Below the pieces are notes generated by a model that saw nothing but the letters and a program-made list of their open reading frames with translations, was not told where the DNA came from and searched no databases. A DNA stretch of 64,000 nucleotides, taken from Streptomyces sp. NBC_00442 (lineage in GTDB: Bacteria; Actinomycetota; Actinomycetes; Streptomycetales; Streptomycetaceae). The stretch spans positions 2,852,001 through 2,916,000 of the forward strand of contig NZ_CP107918.1 of the NCBI RefSeq assembly GCF_036014195.1, read 5' to 3'. Made by a program: the position numbers and the translations under genes. This document shows, one piece after another, positions 45,197 to 54,462 of the stretch (positions within the stretch are counted from its first letter, which is position 1; every line of letters starts with the position of its first letter).

Positions 45197-46033
45197 CTAG
45201 CGCTTCTTGTTCGTCTTGCGGCGGCGGACGATGTACTTGCTCGATGCCTTCTTCGGCGAGCGAGTACGACCCTCCTTCTGACCCCACGGGGAGACCGGGT
45301 GGCGACCACCACTGGTCTTGCCCTCACCACCACCGTGCGGGTGGTCAACCGGGTTCATCGCGACACCGCGGACGGACGGGCGAACGCCCTTCCAGCGCAT
45401 ACGGCCGGCCTTGCCCCAGTTGATGTTCGACTGCTCGGCGTTGCCGACCTCGCCGATGGTGGCGCGGCAGCGGGCGTCGACCAGGCGAATTTCGCCGGAC
45501 GGCATACGAAGGTGGGCCATCGTGCCCTCCTTCGCCAGCAGCTGCACCGAAGCACCCGCGGAGCGGGCGAACTTCGCACCGCCGCCGGGACGCAGCTCGA
45601 TGGCGTGGATGGTCGTACCGACCGGGATGTTGCGCAGCGCCAGGTTGTTGCCCGGCTTGATGTCGGCCCCGGGGCCGTTCTCAACGCGGTCACCCTGGCT
45701 CAGGCCACGGGGCGCGATGATGTAGCGCTTCTCGCCGTCTGCGTAGTGCAGGAGCGCGATGCGCGCGGTGCGGTTCGGGTCGTACTCGATGTGAGCGACC
45801 TTCGCCGGGACGCCGTCCTTGTCGTGACGACGGAAGTCGATCACGCGGTAGGCACGCTTGTGGCCACCGCCCTGGTGACGGACGGTCACACGACCGGTGT
45901 TGTTACGGCCGCCCTTGCTGTGCAGGGGGCGGACCAGCGACTTCTCCGGCGTGGACCGCGTGATCTCGACGAAGTCGGCGACGCTGGAGCCACGACGGCC
46001 CGGAGTCGTCGGCTTGTACTTGCGGATACCCAT
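45197..46033 (-). CDS. rplB: 50S ribosomal protein L2
   Basis: 278 residues: [40 protein letters not shown], the OB and SH3-like domains, and the catalytic-core segment [29 protein letters not shown] (His-rich, near peptidyl-transferase centre). Basic C-terminus. ATG at 46031-46033. Confidence 0.99.
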   Translation of the reverse strand: MGIRKYKPTTPGRRGSSVADFVEITRSTPEKSLVRPLHSKGGRNNTGRVTVRHQGGGHKRAYRVIDFRRHDKDGVPAKVAHIEYDPNRTARIALLHYADGEKRYIIAPRGLSQGDRVENGPGADIKPGNNLALRNIPVGTTIHAIELRPGGGAKFARSAGASVQLLAKEGTMAHLRMPSGEIRLVDARCRATIGEVGNAEQSNINWGKAGRMRWKGVRPSVRGVAMNPVDHPHGGGEGKTSGGRHPVSPWGQKEGRTRSPKKASSKYIVRRRKTNKKR

Positions 46034-46072
46034 TTCTCAGTCCTCGTCCGATATTCGGACCAGGGCGCTCCG

Positions 46073-46387
46073 TTAGGAGGCCTGGCCGAAGATGTCGATA
46101 CGGTCGCCCTCAGCAAGGGTCACGATGGCGCGCTTGGTGTCGGCGCGCTTGCCGAAACCGGTCTTCGTGCGCTTGCGCTTGCCCTGGCGGTTGATCGTGT
46201 TGACCCCGGTGACCTTGACCGAGAAGACCGCTTCCACGGCCTGCTTGATCTGGGTCTTGTTGGAGCCCGGCTTCACGATGAACGTGTACTTGTTCTCGTC
46301 GAGCAGCGCGTAGCTCTTCTCGGACACAACCGGCTTGACAAGAATGTCGCGCGGGTCCGTGAAGGTCTTGCTGGTGATCTCGGCCAT
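46073..46387 (-). CDS. rplW: 50S ribosomal protein L23
   Basis: 104 residues: [60 protein letters not shown]. At the tunnel exit it docks trigger factor and SRP. ATG overlaps the rplD stop (TGATG). Confidence 0.99.
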   Translation of the reverse strand: MAEITSKTFTDPRDILVKPVVSEKSYALLDENKYTFIVKPGSNKTQIKQAVEAVFSVKVTGVNTINRQGKRKRTKTGFGKRADTKRAIVTLAEGDRIDIFGQAS

Positions 46388-47037
46388 CAGGCCTCGCTCC
46401 CCTCGTTGTCATCGGCCTTGGGGCCAGACACGAAGGACTCGAAAGCGGCCTGGGTGAAGACCACGTCGTCGGAGACGATCACGTCGTACGTGTTCAGCTG
46501 GCCCGGCTCCAGGATGTGGACCTGGGGCAGGTTGCGGGCGGACAGCCACGCGGCCTCGTCGGCGCGCTCGACGACCAGGAGCAGGTTGGCGCGCTCCGAG
46601 ATCTTGCCGAACAGCGTCTTGGCGGCCTTGGTGGAAGCCGTTCCGTCGACCACGCCGGTGACGACGTGGATGCGGGAGTGGCGCGCCCGGTCGGAGAGGG
46701 CACCGCGCAGGGCGGCGGCCTTCATCTTCTTCGGGGTGCGCTGCGAGTAGTCACGCGGCTGCGGGCCGTGGACGACGCCACCGCCGGCGAACTGCGGCGC
46801 ACGGGTCGAACCCTGGCGCGCGCGGCCGGTGCCCTTCTGGCGGTACGGCTTGCGGCCACCACCACGGACTTCGCCGCGGGTCTTGGTCTTGTGCGTGCCC
46901 TGACGGGCAGCAGCCAGCTGCGCGACAACGACCTGGTGGATCAGCGGAACGCTGGTCTTCGCGTCGAAGATCTCCGCGGGGAGCTCGACGGTACCGGCCT
47001 TGTCGCCTGCCGGCGAAAGGATGTCAATGGTGCTCAT
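46387..47037 (-). CDS. rplD: 50S ribosomal protein L4
   Basis: 216 residues: [25 protein letters not shown], tunnel loop [55 protein letters not shown], and C-terminal [19 protein letters not shown]. The ATG at 47035-47037 lies four bases after the rplC stop. In E. coli L4 autoregulates its operon; no equivalent leader is evident here. Confidence 0.99.
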   Translation of the reverse strand: MSTIDILSPAGDKAGTVELPAEIFDAKTSVPLIHQVVVAQLAAARQGTHKTKTRGEVRGGGRKPYRQKGTGRARQGSTRAPQFAGGGVVHGPQPRDYSQRTPKKMKAAALRGALSDRARHSRIHVVTGVVDGTASTKAAKTLFGKISERANLLLVVERADEAAWLSARNLPQVHILEPGQLNTYDVIVSDDVVFTQAAFESFVSGPKADDNEGSEA

Positions 47038-47041
47038 TACC

Positions 47042-47686
47042 TCAAGCCCCCTTGGCCGCGGTACGGACCAGGACGAGGCCGCCGTTCGGACCGGGGACCG
47101 CGCCCTTGATGAGGAGCAGACCCTTCTCCGCGTCAACCGCGTGGATGGTCAGGTTCTGGGTGGTGACACGCTCGTTGCCCATGCGGCCCGCCATGCGGAC
47201 GCCCTTGAACACACGGCCAGGGGTGGCGCAGCCACCGATGGAACCGGGCGAGCGGTGCTTGCGCTGGACGCCGTGTCCGGCGCCGAGGCCCTTGAAGTTG
47301 TGACGCTTCATGACACCGGCGAAGCCCTTGCCCTTGCTCTTGCCCGTGACGTCGACCTTGACGCCGGACTCGAACACCTCGGCAGTGATCTCCTGGCCCA
47401 GCGTGTACTCGCTGGCGTCAGGGGTGCGGAGCTCCACCAGGTGGCGGCGGGGAGTCACGTCGGCCTTGGCGAAGTGACCCTTGAGGGGCTTGTTCACCTT
47501 GCGCGGGTCAATCTCGCCGAAGGCGATCTGGACCGACTCGTAACCGTCGACGTCGTTCGTGCGGACCTGCGTCACGACACACGGCCCGGCCTTGATGACG
47601 GTGACCGGGACAACCCGGTTGTTCTCGTCCCAGACCTGGGTCATGCCGAGCTTCTCGCCCAGGACGCCCTTGATGTTCTTGCTCAT
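47042..47686 (-). CDS. rplC: 50S ribosomal protein L3
   Basis: 214 residues: [29 protein letters not shown], then [65 protein letters not shown]. Second gene of the S10 operon, 14 bases after rpsJ. Confidence 0.99.
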   Translation of the reverse strand: MSKNIKGVLGEKLGMTQVWDENNRVVPVTVIKAGPCVVTQVRTNDVDGYESVQIAFGEIDPRKVNKPLKGHFAKADVTPRRHLVELRTPDASEYTLGQEITAEVFESGVKVDVTGKSKGKGFAGVMKRHNFKGLGAGHGVQRKHRSPGSIGGCATPGRVFKGVRMAGRMGNERVTTQNLTIHAVDAEKGLLLIKGAVPGPNGGLVLVRTAAKGA

Positions 47687-47700
47687 CTCGGCCCGTCCCT

Positions 47701-48009
47701 TCAGAGCTTGATCTCGATGTCGACACCGGCCGGAAGGTCGAGGCGCATCAGCGAGTCAACCGTCTTCGGCGTGGGGTCGAGAATGTCGATGAGGCGCTTG
47801 TGCGTGCGCATCTCGAAGTGCTCGCGAGAGTCCTTGTACTTGTGCGGCGACTTGATGACGCAGTACACGTTCTTCTCAGTGGGCAGCGGCACCGGGCCCG
47901 CGACCGACGCACCAGTGCGCGTCACCGTCTCGACGATCTTCTTCGCCGAGGAGTCGATGACCTCGTGGTCGTAGGCCTTGAGCCGGATGCGGATCTTCTG
48001 TCCCGCCAT
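47701..48009 (-). CDS. rpsJ: 30S ribosomal protein S10
   Basis: 102 residues: [74 protein letters not shown]. First gene of the S10 operon; it also doubles as NusE in antitermination. ATG at 48007-48009. Its leader carries a hairpin block shared with rpsL. Confidence 0.99.
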   Translation of the reverse strand: MAGQKIRIRLKAYDHEVIDSSAKKIVETVTRTGASVAGPVPLPTEKNVYCVIKSPHKYKDSREHFEMRTHKRLIDILDPTPKTVDSLMRLDLPAGVDIEIKL

Positions 48010-48073
48010 GGCTACCTAGTAGTCCTTTGTCTCGTAACGCTCTGGAACCCGGGGGTTCTACTGACTTCCGTCT

Positions 48074-48098
48074 CCGACCCACGCGGTCGGGCGTGTCG
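48074..48098 (-). promoter_or_regulatory. Conserved leader hairpin of the rpsJ (S10) operon
   Basis: Plus strand CCGACC (48074-48079), CACGC, GGTCGG (48085-48090), then GCGTGTCG. The minus-strand RNA folds a six-pair stem about 65-90 bases before the rpsJ start. The same 25-base block occurs with one change upstream of rpsL (58951-58975). Confidence 0.75.
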
Positions 48099-48543
48099 CA
48101 CTCCCTCTACGCAGAAGTCCCATACGGGATTTCCCAACCAAGGGGATGCGGGCCACAAGACCTCGCAATCGGGGGCAGAACACCCACCGGACGCCTGGCC
48201 GGAGCCCCGCTGACACTTCCCGGAAGATTCCCGTACGTCCGCCCCATCAGGGGCGACGAGTACTGTGGGACTCGCTTCCGGTCCTCCCGGCGGGAGACGC
48301 GCAGCATCGGCACTCAACCGAGCAACCCCGACAGTCTGCCACACCCGCCCATGGCCTGGCCAATCGCAGCCGGGAAGCGTACCCCACGTCACATGCGCTC
48401 ACGCATTCGGCACGCGTGCCGGGCCGCCCCGGCCCGGGACACGGCTCTCCGACCCCGAGCGTGCCCGGCCTCCGTATTGGGGACGCACGCCCTTCAGACG
48501 ACCCCAGGGGCCGGCCTTCGACTGCGGACCGTGCCCGCGTCTC

Positions 48544-48705
48544 GCGCAGTTCCCCGCGCCCCTAAGACCTCGGTCGACTGCGGACCGTGCCCGCTTGCTC
48601 GCGCAGTTCCCCGCGCCCCTGACGGGGCTTGGCAGAGGCATCCTTAGCCTGTCCGGCGATTGAGGACGAGCGCCCTTCAGGCGCGAACGGGGTCTGGGGC
48701 GGAGC
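48544..48705. repeat. Two family A units and a family B fragment
   Basis: Family A units start at 48544 and 48601 (57 bases apart). The family B fragment (CCGGCGATTGAGGACGAGCG, GGTCTGGGGCGGAGCCCC) follows near 48655-48705. Same orientation relation as at the other four loci. Confidence 0.85.
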
Positions 48706-48809
48706 CCCCCGCGACCCGGGACGCGGGACACCGGGACCCGGCGTTCCCCGACGTCAAAAGCCTTTCAAGCCCCAAAGGGCAAACCCCCACCCAACCCCTC
48801 CAGCCTCCC

Positions 48810-48827
48810 GTCACTCACACGAGTGAC
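48810..48827. promoter_or_regulatory. 7-4-7 palindrome upstream of the HTH gene
   Basis: GTCACTC-ACAC-GAGTGAC, perfect arms, 160 bases before the start of the HTH gene. A plausible operator; the binding protein is unknown. Confidence 0.5.
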
Positions 48828-48987
48828 ATCGCTCAACTCGGCTGGATTTACCGGCAGTTGACTGGCATATGCTCGCGCCGACAGCCTCGGACTCCGGGGC
48901 GACGACAACCCCACACATGCATCGGCCCCCGGCCGGGACTGGCATCCCGATCGAGGGCCTGACCAACTAGGAAGCACAACCTTCCCG

Positions 48988-49830
48988 ATGGCTCTTCAGA
49001 ACCCTAGCGCGCCCTCGCGCGCCTCGTCCCGCGTTCCCGACGGCACCTCCCACTCCGGTGTCATTCACGCCAACACCCGGCACACCAGCCGGTACACGGT
49101 CGTCGGCAATCACCTCGCCCAGCACCGCGAACTCTCCCTGCTCGCGATCGGCCTCGCCGTCCACATCCAGTCCCTGCCGGCCGGGGCCCGCATCGGCATC
49201 AAGGTCCTCGCCGACCGCTTCCCCGAGGGCGAGACCCGCATCGCCGCGGCGCTGCGCGAGCTGGAGGCGTACGGATACCTGCGGCGCAGCCGGGAGCGGC
49301 TGCCCAGCGGCCGGGTCGTGACCCGTACGGTGTCCTGCAACCAGCCCGGACCGGGCCGACCGTCGCGCTGCGGCCCACCAGGAACGATCCGCACGGCACC
49401 CACAGCCCGCACGCCCCGCAGATCCACGCCCTCGCCGGCGGCGCCCGCGGAACCCCCACCCACCGGGGCGGAAACCCACCCCGAGGCAGCGGCACTCCTC
49501 GTCGCACTACGCCGTCACGAACCCCGGCTCCTGCTCGCCGAACGGGACGTCCACCGTCTCGCCCCGCTCGTCGCCGCCTGGCTCGACCGCGGGGCCGATC
49601 CCGATGCCGTACACCGCACCCTGACCGCGAACCTCCCCGAGCCGCTGCACCACCCGGCGTCCCTGCTGGCCCACCGCCTGGCCGCGCTGCTGCCCCCGCC
49701 CCTGCCGGCCCGCCCCGTGCGGACGCGCCCGGATCCCCTCCAGACCTGCGAAACCTGCGACCGGGCGTTCCGCGGCCCGGCCCCGGGCCACTGCCGCGAC
49801 TGCCGACCCGACCTCCAGGAGGCCGCCTAG
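48988..49830 (+). CDS. Helix-turn-helix protein with C-terminal zinc ribbon
   Basis: 280 residues. The N-terminal part (about 30-115) is a winged-helix module: RYTVVGNHLAQHRELSLLAIGLAVHIQSLPAGARIGIKVLADRFPEGETRIAAALRELEAYGYLRRSRERLPSGRVVTRTVS, as in Streptomyces replication-initiator-like DNA-binding proteins. A Pro/Thr-rich linker follows, then a second helical part, and the end has CETC...CRDC, a probable zinc ribbon. Function unassigned, gene regulation likely. A GGAAG-N6-CTTCC inverted repeat (48970-48985) overlaps its weak Shine-Dalgarno. The next gene starts 52 bases downstream. Confidence 0.75.
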   Translation: MALQNPSAPSRASSRVPDGTSHSGVIHANTRHTSRYTVVGNHLAQHRELSLLAIGLAVHIQSLPAGARIGIKVLADRFPEGETRIAAALRELEAYGYLRRSRERLPSGRVVTRTVSCNQPGPGRPSRCGPPGTIRTAPTARTPRRSTPSPAAPAEPPPTGAETHPEAAALLVALRRHEPRLLLAERDVHRLAPLVAAWLDRGADPDAVHRTLTANLPEPLHHPASLLAHRLAALLPPPLPARPVRTRPDPLQTCETCDRAFRGPAPGHCRDCRPDLQEAA

Positions 49831-49882
49831 CATGAACGTGACGACCCTTGCCCCCGGGCAGACACCACAAGGAGCGCACGCC

Positions 49883-50473
49883 ATGAGCATCGCCCCGGAC
49901 GACGCACGGCGGGACACGCAGCACCTCTACCGGACGATGCGGGAGTTCGTTCAGTCGATGGACGACACGCTTCCCGGCAAGTTCGAGATCACCAAGGAAG
50001 GGATCGTCCACGACATGATGTCGCCCGTGAAGCAGCACGAGCTCACGGCTCTGCGCCTGCGCAAGCGCCTTGAGGGCGTCATGCCGGACAAACTCGTCGC
50101 CCACACAGGAACCCCGGATGTCGAGGACGCACCCGAGGGAGTCATGCGCCACCCGGACGTGATGCTGATCTCCGAGGCGGATATGGAAGGCGACGGCTCC
50201 TTCGACCCCCGCACCCTCATCGCCGCCATCGAAATCGTCTCCCGCTCCAACCCCGACAACGACTGGGTCGGCAAGATGCGGGACTACCCCCTGCTCGGCA
50301 TCCCGGTCTACGCGATCTTCGATCCCCGCACGGGGACCGGTGCCGTCCTCTCCGACATTCACCCCACCCCCGCGGGCCCCCGCTACGCGACCCGCAAGGA
50401 CTTCGTCTACGGCGAGGACGTCACCATCGCCCAGTGGACCATCTCCACCGATTCGCTGCCCCGCTACCCATAG
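49883..50473 (+). CDS. Uma2-family (DUF820) putative nuclease-fold protein
   Basis: 196 residues. HPDVMLISEADM, TLIAAIEIVSRSNPDND and KMRDYPLLGIPVYAIFDPR contain the PD-(D/E)xK-like residues of the Uma2 fold, and ATRKDFVYGEDVTI ends it. Streptomyces genomes carry many paralogues, none with a proven function. The ATG at 49883 has AAGGAG eight bases upstream and fits relatives; an ATG at 49832, right after the HTH stop and behind AGGAGG, would add 17 residues and cannot be excluded. Confidence 0.8.
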   Translation: MSIAPDDARRDTQHLYRTMREFVQSMDDTLPGKFEITKEGIVHDMMSPVKQHELTALRLRKRLEGVMPDKLVAHTGTPDVEDAPEGVMRHPDVMLISEADMEGDGSFDPRTLIAAIEIVSRSNPDNDWVGKMRDYPLLGIPVYAIFDPRTGTGAVLSDIHPTPAGPRYATRKDFVYGEDVTIAQWTISTDSLPRYP

Positions 50474-50536
50474 CGCATACGCCGAAGCGCCCCGCTTCCG
50501 GCATCAACCAGGCGTGGGGCGCGAGCAGTTGAAGAG

Positions 50537-50746
50537 TCAGCTCCCCGACGCGTACGCCACGAAGTTCGCCCACGTGTTCCGCGCCAGCGCAAGCTGGGGG
50601 CCACCCACGCTCTTGGAGTCACGGACGTGGACGGCGCTGGGGGCGATCGCGATCTCGACGCAGGAGTCGCCTTCGCTGCTGCTGCTGTAGCTGCTCTTGA
50701 ACCACGCCAGGTCGGAGGCGCCCCCGGCCCAGGTGTTGCGGATCAT
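50537..50746 (-). CDS. DUF397 protein
   Basis: 69 residues with the DUF397 pattern WFKSSYSSSSEGDSCVEIAIAPSAVHVRDSK and a C-terminal LALARNTWANFVAYA. These small proteins pair with XRE regulators of the WhiJ/BldB-type development loci. The ATG overlaps the regulator's stop by four bases (50743-50746), which implies coupled translation. Confidence 0.88.
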   Translation of the reverse strand: MIRNTWAGGASDLAWFKSSYSSSSEGDSCVEIAIAPSAVHVRDSKSVGGPQLALARNTWANFVAYASGS

Positions 50747-51621
50747 GTTTCCCCCAGCAGGTGCTCGATAAAGGCGGTGGACTCACGCGGCGTGAGAGCT
50801 TGCGCCCGGATGATGCCATAGCGCAGCTCAAGGATACGGAGCTGCCTGAGATCAGAGACCGGCCGGCCGTTGGCCACGGCTGACGAACGTCCCACCGCCG
50901 AGCCGTCAGCGAACTTCAGCACCTCGATGCCCCCAGCCAGTCCGGCGTGCTCCACAAGGTTCACCGGCATCACCTGAAGCTCGACGTTCCGCAACTGCCC
51001 AACCACCAGCAGATGTTCCAGTTGGCGGCGCAAAACCGCCTCCCCGCCGAGCGGGCGCCGAAGCGTCCACTCCTCCAGGACGAAACTGAGTTCTGGCGTC
51101 TGCTTACGCTCGAAGACCACTTTGCGGGCCACGCGCGCGGCAATGAACCGCTCCACCTCGTCCTCGGTATAGGCGGGGCGTCGCATCAGGAGAAGCCCGC
51201 GTGCGTACTCCGGCGTCTGCAACAAGCCGTGAATGTTCAAGGGGTCGTACAGCTGAAGCTCGACCGCCTTCGCCTCGCTGTCCCCCAGTTCCCGAACCTT
51301 CTTCGGATACCGAACCTTCGCCACGTCCTCCTTCATCGCCGAGATGAGCCCGCCCGCCCCCAGGACCTCGTCCGCCTTGTCCAGATACTCAGGCTGGGGG
51401 ATCCGCTTGCCTCCCTCGATCTTGTAGACCATGTCCTCGCCGTACCCCACCGCCTCCCCGAACTCGGCGGCCCGCATCCCCTTCGCCTCGCGCCGCAGCC
51501 TCAGCTGCCGCCCGACCGTCGCGACGACCGCCACACCCCAGTCGTCGTCCGGATCCACCTCCCACCCCGGCTCGTCCGCCTCACCCTTGAGCCGGCCCGT
51601 GTCGCCGTCCACCTGCCGCAT
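50743..51621 (-). CDS. XRE-family regulator with DUF5753 (Scr1/WhiJ type)
   Basis: 292 residues. An HTH (about 35-85) with VGRQLRLRREAKGMRAAEFGEAVGYGEDMVYKIEGGKRIPQPEYL is followed by the DUF5753 domain (LQLYDPLNIHGLLQTPEYARGLLLMRR ... GSAVGRSSAVANGRPVSDLRQLRILELRYGIIRAQALTPRESTAFI). Members control development or act as antitoxin-like regulators. The ATG at 51619-51621 is preferred; an in-frame GTG at 51756 would add 45 Cys-rich residues including a rare TTA leucine codon, and looks non-coding. Coupled to the DUF397 gene and divergent from the ATPase. Confidence 0.87.
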   Translation of the reverse strand: MRQVDGDTGRLKGEADEPGWEVDPDDDWGVAVVATVGRQLRLRREAKGMRAAEFGEAVGYGEDMVYKIEGGKRIPQPEYLDKADEVLGAGGLISAMKEDVAKVRYPKKVRELGDSEAKAVELQLYDPLNIHGLLQTPEYARGLLLMRRPAYTEDEVERFIAARVARKVVFERKQTPELSFVLEEWTLRRPLGGEAVLRRQLEHLLVVGQLRNVELQVMPVNLVEHAGLAGGIEVLKFADGSAVGRSSAVANGRPVSDLRQLRILELRYGIIRAQALTPRESTAFIEHLLGET

Positions 51622-51776
51622 CCCGCACCCCTCCGTCGTACGTCCACGCCGCACCGCCCCATACCCGTACCGCCCGTGCCGACAGCCACGACAACACCGG
51701 ACAAACTCCGGACAGTCACCGTACGGACCGGCTAAGTCACTGTTCACGGTACGCACACGCCGCCACGCTCAGTCAC

Positions 51777-52211
51777 GTGAACCAGGGAAACTCCACCCAA
51801 CCCCTCGCCCCTGCCCGGCACTTCAGCGTCCTGCTGTCCTCCACGCCACGCGGCGCCCACCTCGCCCGCTTCCTGGCCACGGAGTGGCTGCGCACCTGGG
51901 GCCTGCCACCCGGCATCATCGGCACCGCCGAACACCTCGTCGCCGAGCTCGCCGCAAACGCCGCCACGCACGGCCGGCTCCCCGGACGGGACTTCCGACT
52001 TGCCCTCCACGCCACCACCGAGGCGCTCCGCATCGAAGTGACGGACACCCGGGGCAGCGACCTCCCCCGGTACCAATTCCCGTCCCCGGAAGCCGTATCG
52101 GGGCGCGGCCTGGTCCTCGTGGACGCGCTCGCCGATCGCTGGGGTGTCGAACTCGGACCCGTCCCCCGAAAGACCGTCTGGACGGAACTCGACCTTCTTC
52201 CCGTGGAATGA
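51777..52211 (+). CDS. HATPase-domain ATP-binding protein (anti-sigma-like)
   Basis: 144 residues of the RsbW/SpoIIAB-like HATPase_c group. N box VAELAANAATHG (about 53-64), G1-type DTRGSDLP and G2-like SGRGLVLVDALADRWGVE. In Streptomyces such proteins lie beside XRE/DUF397 pairs, as here, and may sequester sigma factors. Starts GTG at 51777, divergent from the regulator with 155 bases between. Confidence 0.88.
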   Translation: MNQGNSTQPLAPARHFSVLLSSTPRGAHLARFLATEWLRTWGLPPGIIGTAEHLVAELAANAATHGRLPGRDFRLALHATTEALRIEVTDTRGSDLPRYQFPSPEAVSGRGLVLVDALADRWGVELGPVPRKTVWTELDLLPVE

Positions 52212-52365
52212 TCCGCGGGACCGGAGCACAGCGGTCCACTCCGGCCCCGCACCTCCCATAGCCGCTACCCCGGGCACGCAACCCCGCCCCCCACTCCCCC
52301 ATCTCACTGGGCGCGCGATCCCGCCGGATCGCGGAGACCGGGCGAGTGAGGGAGACAGGGCGCAC

Positions 52366-54402
52366 GTGGACGAGCGAGCTAGGCCCGCCGGGCCGGGGCG
52401 AAGGGTCGTGCTCGGGGGTGCCGCCGTCGCGGGGCTCACCCTCGGTGTCGCGGGGTGTTCCGTTCCGCCGGCGGGGCGGGCCGAGAAGCCGGCCCCGGTC
52501 GGCGCGCTCGGCGCCACCCCCCGCAAACCCCTCCTGCTCCAGATCCTCGCCCACCCCGACGACGACCTGTACTTCATGAACCCGGACACCCAGCACACCC
52601 TCGACTCCGGTGTGCCGCTCGTCAGCGTGTACGTCACCGGCGGCGAGGCCAACGGGGACAACCGGGTCGTCAGTGACACCACCCCGCGCGTGTACGACAA
52701 GGCCGCCTATTCGTCCGCTCGGCACCAGGGGCTGCGGCAGGCCTACGCCACGCTGCTCGGGCTCGACAAGTACACGCCCTGGGAGAAGTCCGTCGCCGAG
52801 CTCCGCGGCGGCCACCGCGCCGAGGTCAACCGGCTCCAACACCGGGGCCGCAGCGTGGAGTTGGTGTTCCTCAACACCGCGATGCACACTCCGCTCGGGG
52901 GCAGGATGGGGCTGCCCAGCCTCTGGGAGGACCATCACCTCCGGCTCCCCGTCGTCATCGCCGAAGGGTCGCCGCTCACCCGGGCCGAGGCCTACACCTA
53001 CGACGACCTGCTGGACGTACTGGAAGGGCTCCTCGCCGCGTACTCCCCCACCCTCGTCCAGACCCTCGATCCCGACCCGGACATCCAGCACAGCTCTCCC
53101 CAGAACCGCGCGCACGACTCCGAGCAGCCGGGGTACTCCGACCACGCCGACCACACCGCCGCCGCCTCCTTCGCCTGGGCCGCGATGATCCGGCACGCCG
53201 AGCGGGGCAACGCCTTCCTCGCCACCGCCTACCGCGCGTACTACAACCGGCACTGGCCGAAGAACCTCCCCGCCGGCGTCCTCGCCGAGAAGGCCGCGCA
53301 CCTCGTGCCGTACGGCGGCGACAAGGGCTGGGAGTGTGGGAACCCGGGCGGCTGCGGCGACTACAACGTCGGCGGGAAGCGGCCGCTCACCAACTGGAAG
53401 GGGTGGGTGCGTTCCACCCACTACCGCCACCCGGGACCACGGCTGCTCGTGTCCGACGACGGCGCCCACGCCTATGGCGTCCTCGGGCTGCGAGCCGTGC
53501 GCTGGAGCCGGGGCGCCGACGACCGATGGGGCGCCCCGCAGGACCTCGGTGGCGGCCCGCTCGCCCCCGTACTCGCCGGCGCCACCCTGCCCGACGGCCG
53601 GCAGCTCCTGTTCGCGCTGCGCTTCTCCTCGCTCCAGGGGCGCGCCGGCGCCAACACCCGCGAGGTCGTGATGGCCGAACAGACCGCGGCCGCCGGGGAG
53701 TTCACCGTCTGGAAGGGGCTCGGCAACCCCGAGCGCGGGGACGACCGGGGGCGCCGGATCGGGCCGCCGGTGGCCGTCGCCGCGCCGGACGGGCGCGTCC
53801 ACCTGTTCGTGCGCACCGCCGACCGCGGCGTCAGCACCCGGGTGCGTGAGGCCGGCGGCGCCTGGTCGCGGTGGCGCGATCTGGGCGGCGAGTCCGTGCA
53901 GGAGGGGCTGAGCGCGGTCGTGGACGGGCGCGGGCGCGTGCACCTGTTCGCGGCGGGTGCCGACACGGTCCACCACTGGACGCAGAGCGCCCCGGGCAAG
54001 CCGCTGACCCCCGTACCGTCCCGGCTTCCGCTCGCCGTGGACGCGGTGGCCCCGGTCCCGCTCGGCGACGGCGTGCAGCTGTTGTACCGCACCTCGGCCG
54101 ACCCGGGGAGGGCGCTCAAGGACCCCGGCTCCCCCGCCTCGCCGCACCTCACCTCCGTACGGACGGACGGCGGCCCGGCGCGGCCGGTGGCGCTCGACGG
54201 GTACGGTCCGGTCGCCGCGGCCGGCGACTTCGTGCTGGGGACGGACGAGCACGGCCAGGTCCAACTCGCCGGAGCGGGGCGGGTGTCGAAGCGGGCCGGC
54301 GGCGTCGTCCCGGTCGGCCCGCCCACCCTGTACGTCCACGGCGGACGGGCACTCGCGGTGGGCCTCGGCGTCGACGCGGCCCCCTGGAGCTGGCGGCCCT
54401 GA
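52366..54402 (+). CDS. Secreted PIG-L-family deacetylase lipoprotein with C-terminal repeat domain
   Basis: 678 residues. Signal region GRRVVLGGAAVAGLTLGVAGC has a twin-arginine (residues 12-13) and a lipobox (Cys31), so Tat-exported lipoprotein is likely. The LmbE/PIG-L domain (about 55-290) has the metal motif AHPDDD (62-67), EANGDN, the WEDHH segment and DHADH for the second zinc side. The C-terminal half (about 350-678) is a beta-propeller-like lectin/sialidase-like repeat region (REVVMAEQ, WSRWRDLGGE, VHHWTQSAPG). It probably deacetylates a surface glycan or glycoside. The GTG at 52366 follows a GGGAG-containing stretch. Confidence 0.85.
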   Translation: MDERARPAGPGRRVVLGGAAVAGLTLGVAGCSVPPAGRAEKPAPVGALGATPRKPLLLQILAHPDDDLYFMNPDTQHTLDSGVPLVSVYVTGGEANGDNRVVSDTTPRVYDKAAYSSARHQGLRQAYATLLGLDKYTPWEKSVAELRGGHRAEVNRLQHRGRSVELVFLNTAMHTPLGGRMGLPSLWEDHHLRLPVVIAEGSPLTRAEAYTYDDLLDVLEGLLAAYSPTLVQTLDPDPDIQHSSPQNRAHDSEQPGYSDHADHTAAASFAWAAMIRHAERGNAFLATAYRAYYNRHWPKNLPAGVLAEKAAHLVPYGGDKGWECGNPGGCGDYNVGGKRPLTNWKGWVRSTHYRHPGPRLLVSDDGAHAYGVLGLRAVRWSRGADDRWGAPQDLGGGPLAPVLAGATLPDGRQLLFALRFSSLQGRAGANTREVVMAEQTAAAGEFTVWKGLGNPERGDDRGRRIGPPVAVAAPDGRVHLFVRTADRGVSTRVREAGGAWSRWRDLGGESVQEGLSAVVDGRGRVHLFAAGADTVHHWTQSAPGKPLTPVPSRLPLAVDAVAPVPLGDGVQLLYRTSADPGRALKDPGSPASPHLTSVRTDGGPARPVALDGYGPVAAAGDFVLGTDEHGQVQLAGAGRVSKRAGGVVPVGPPTLYVHGGRALAVGLGVDAAPWSWRP

Positions 54403-54462
54403 CGCCTCGCGGGCCCCCGCATGGCGGCCCCGACGCTTCGCGGGACCCCCGCACGAACGGCG

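Larger units (their letters stand above)
48010..48987. other. 978-base intergenic region upstream of rpsJ
   Basis: No gene that I can support. Contents in order: the rpsJ leader with the conserved hairpin (48074-48098), an AT-poor stretch with small inverted repeats (GCCCC-ATCA-GGGGC near 48243), two family A units (48544, 48601), a family B fragment (about 48640-48705), then the 7-4-7 palindrome and upstream region of the HTH gene. It marks the border between the ribosomal cluster and the accessory island. Confidence 0.6.

Noticed and set aside
51624..51756. N-terminal Cys-rich extension of the XRE regulator with a TTA codon
   Set aside because: The extension lacks regulator-like sequence and a good ribosome-binding site; the ATG at 51621 gives the family start.
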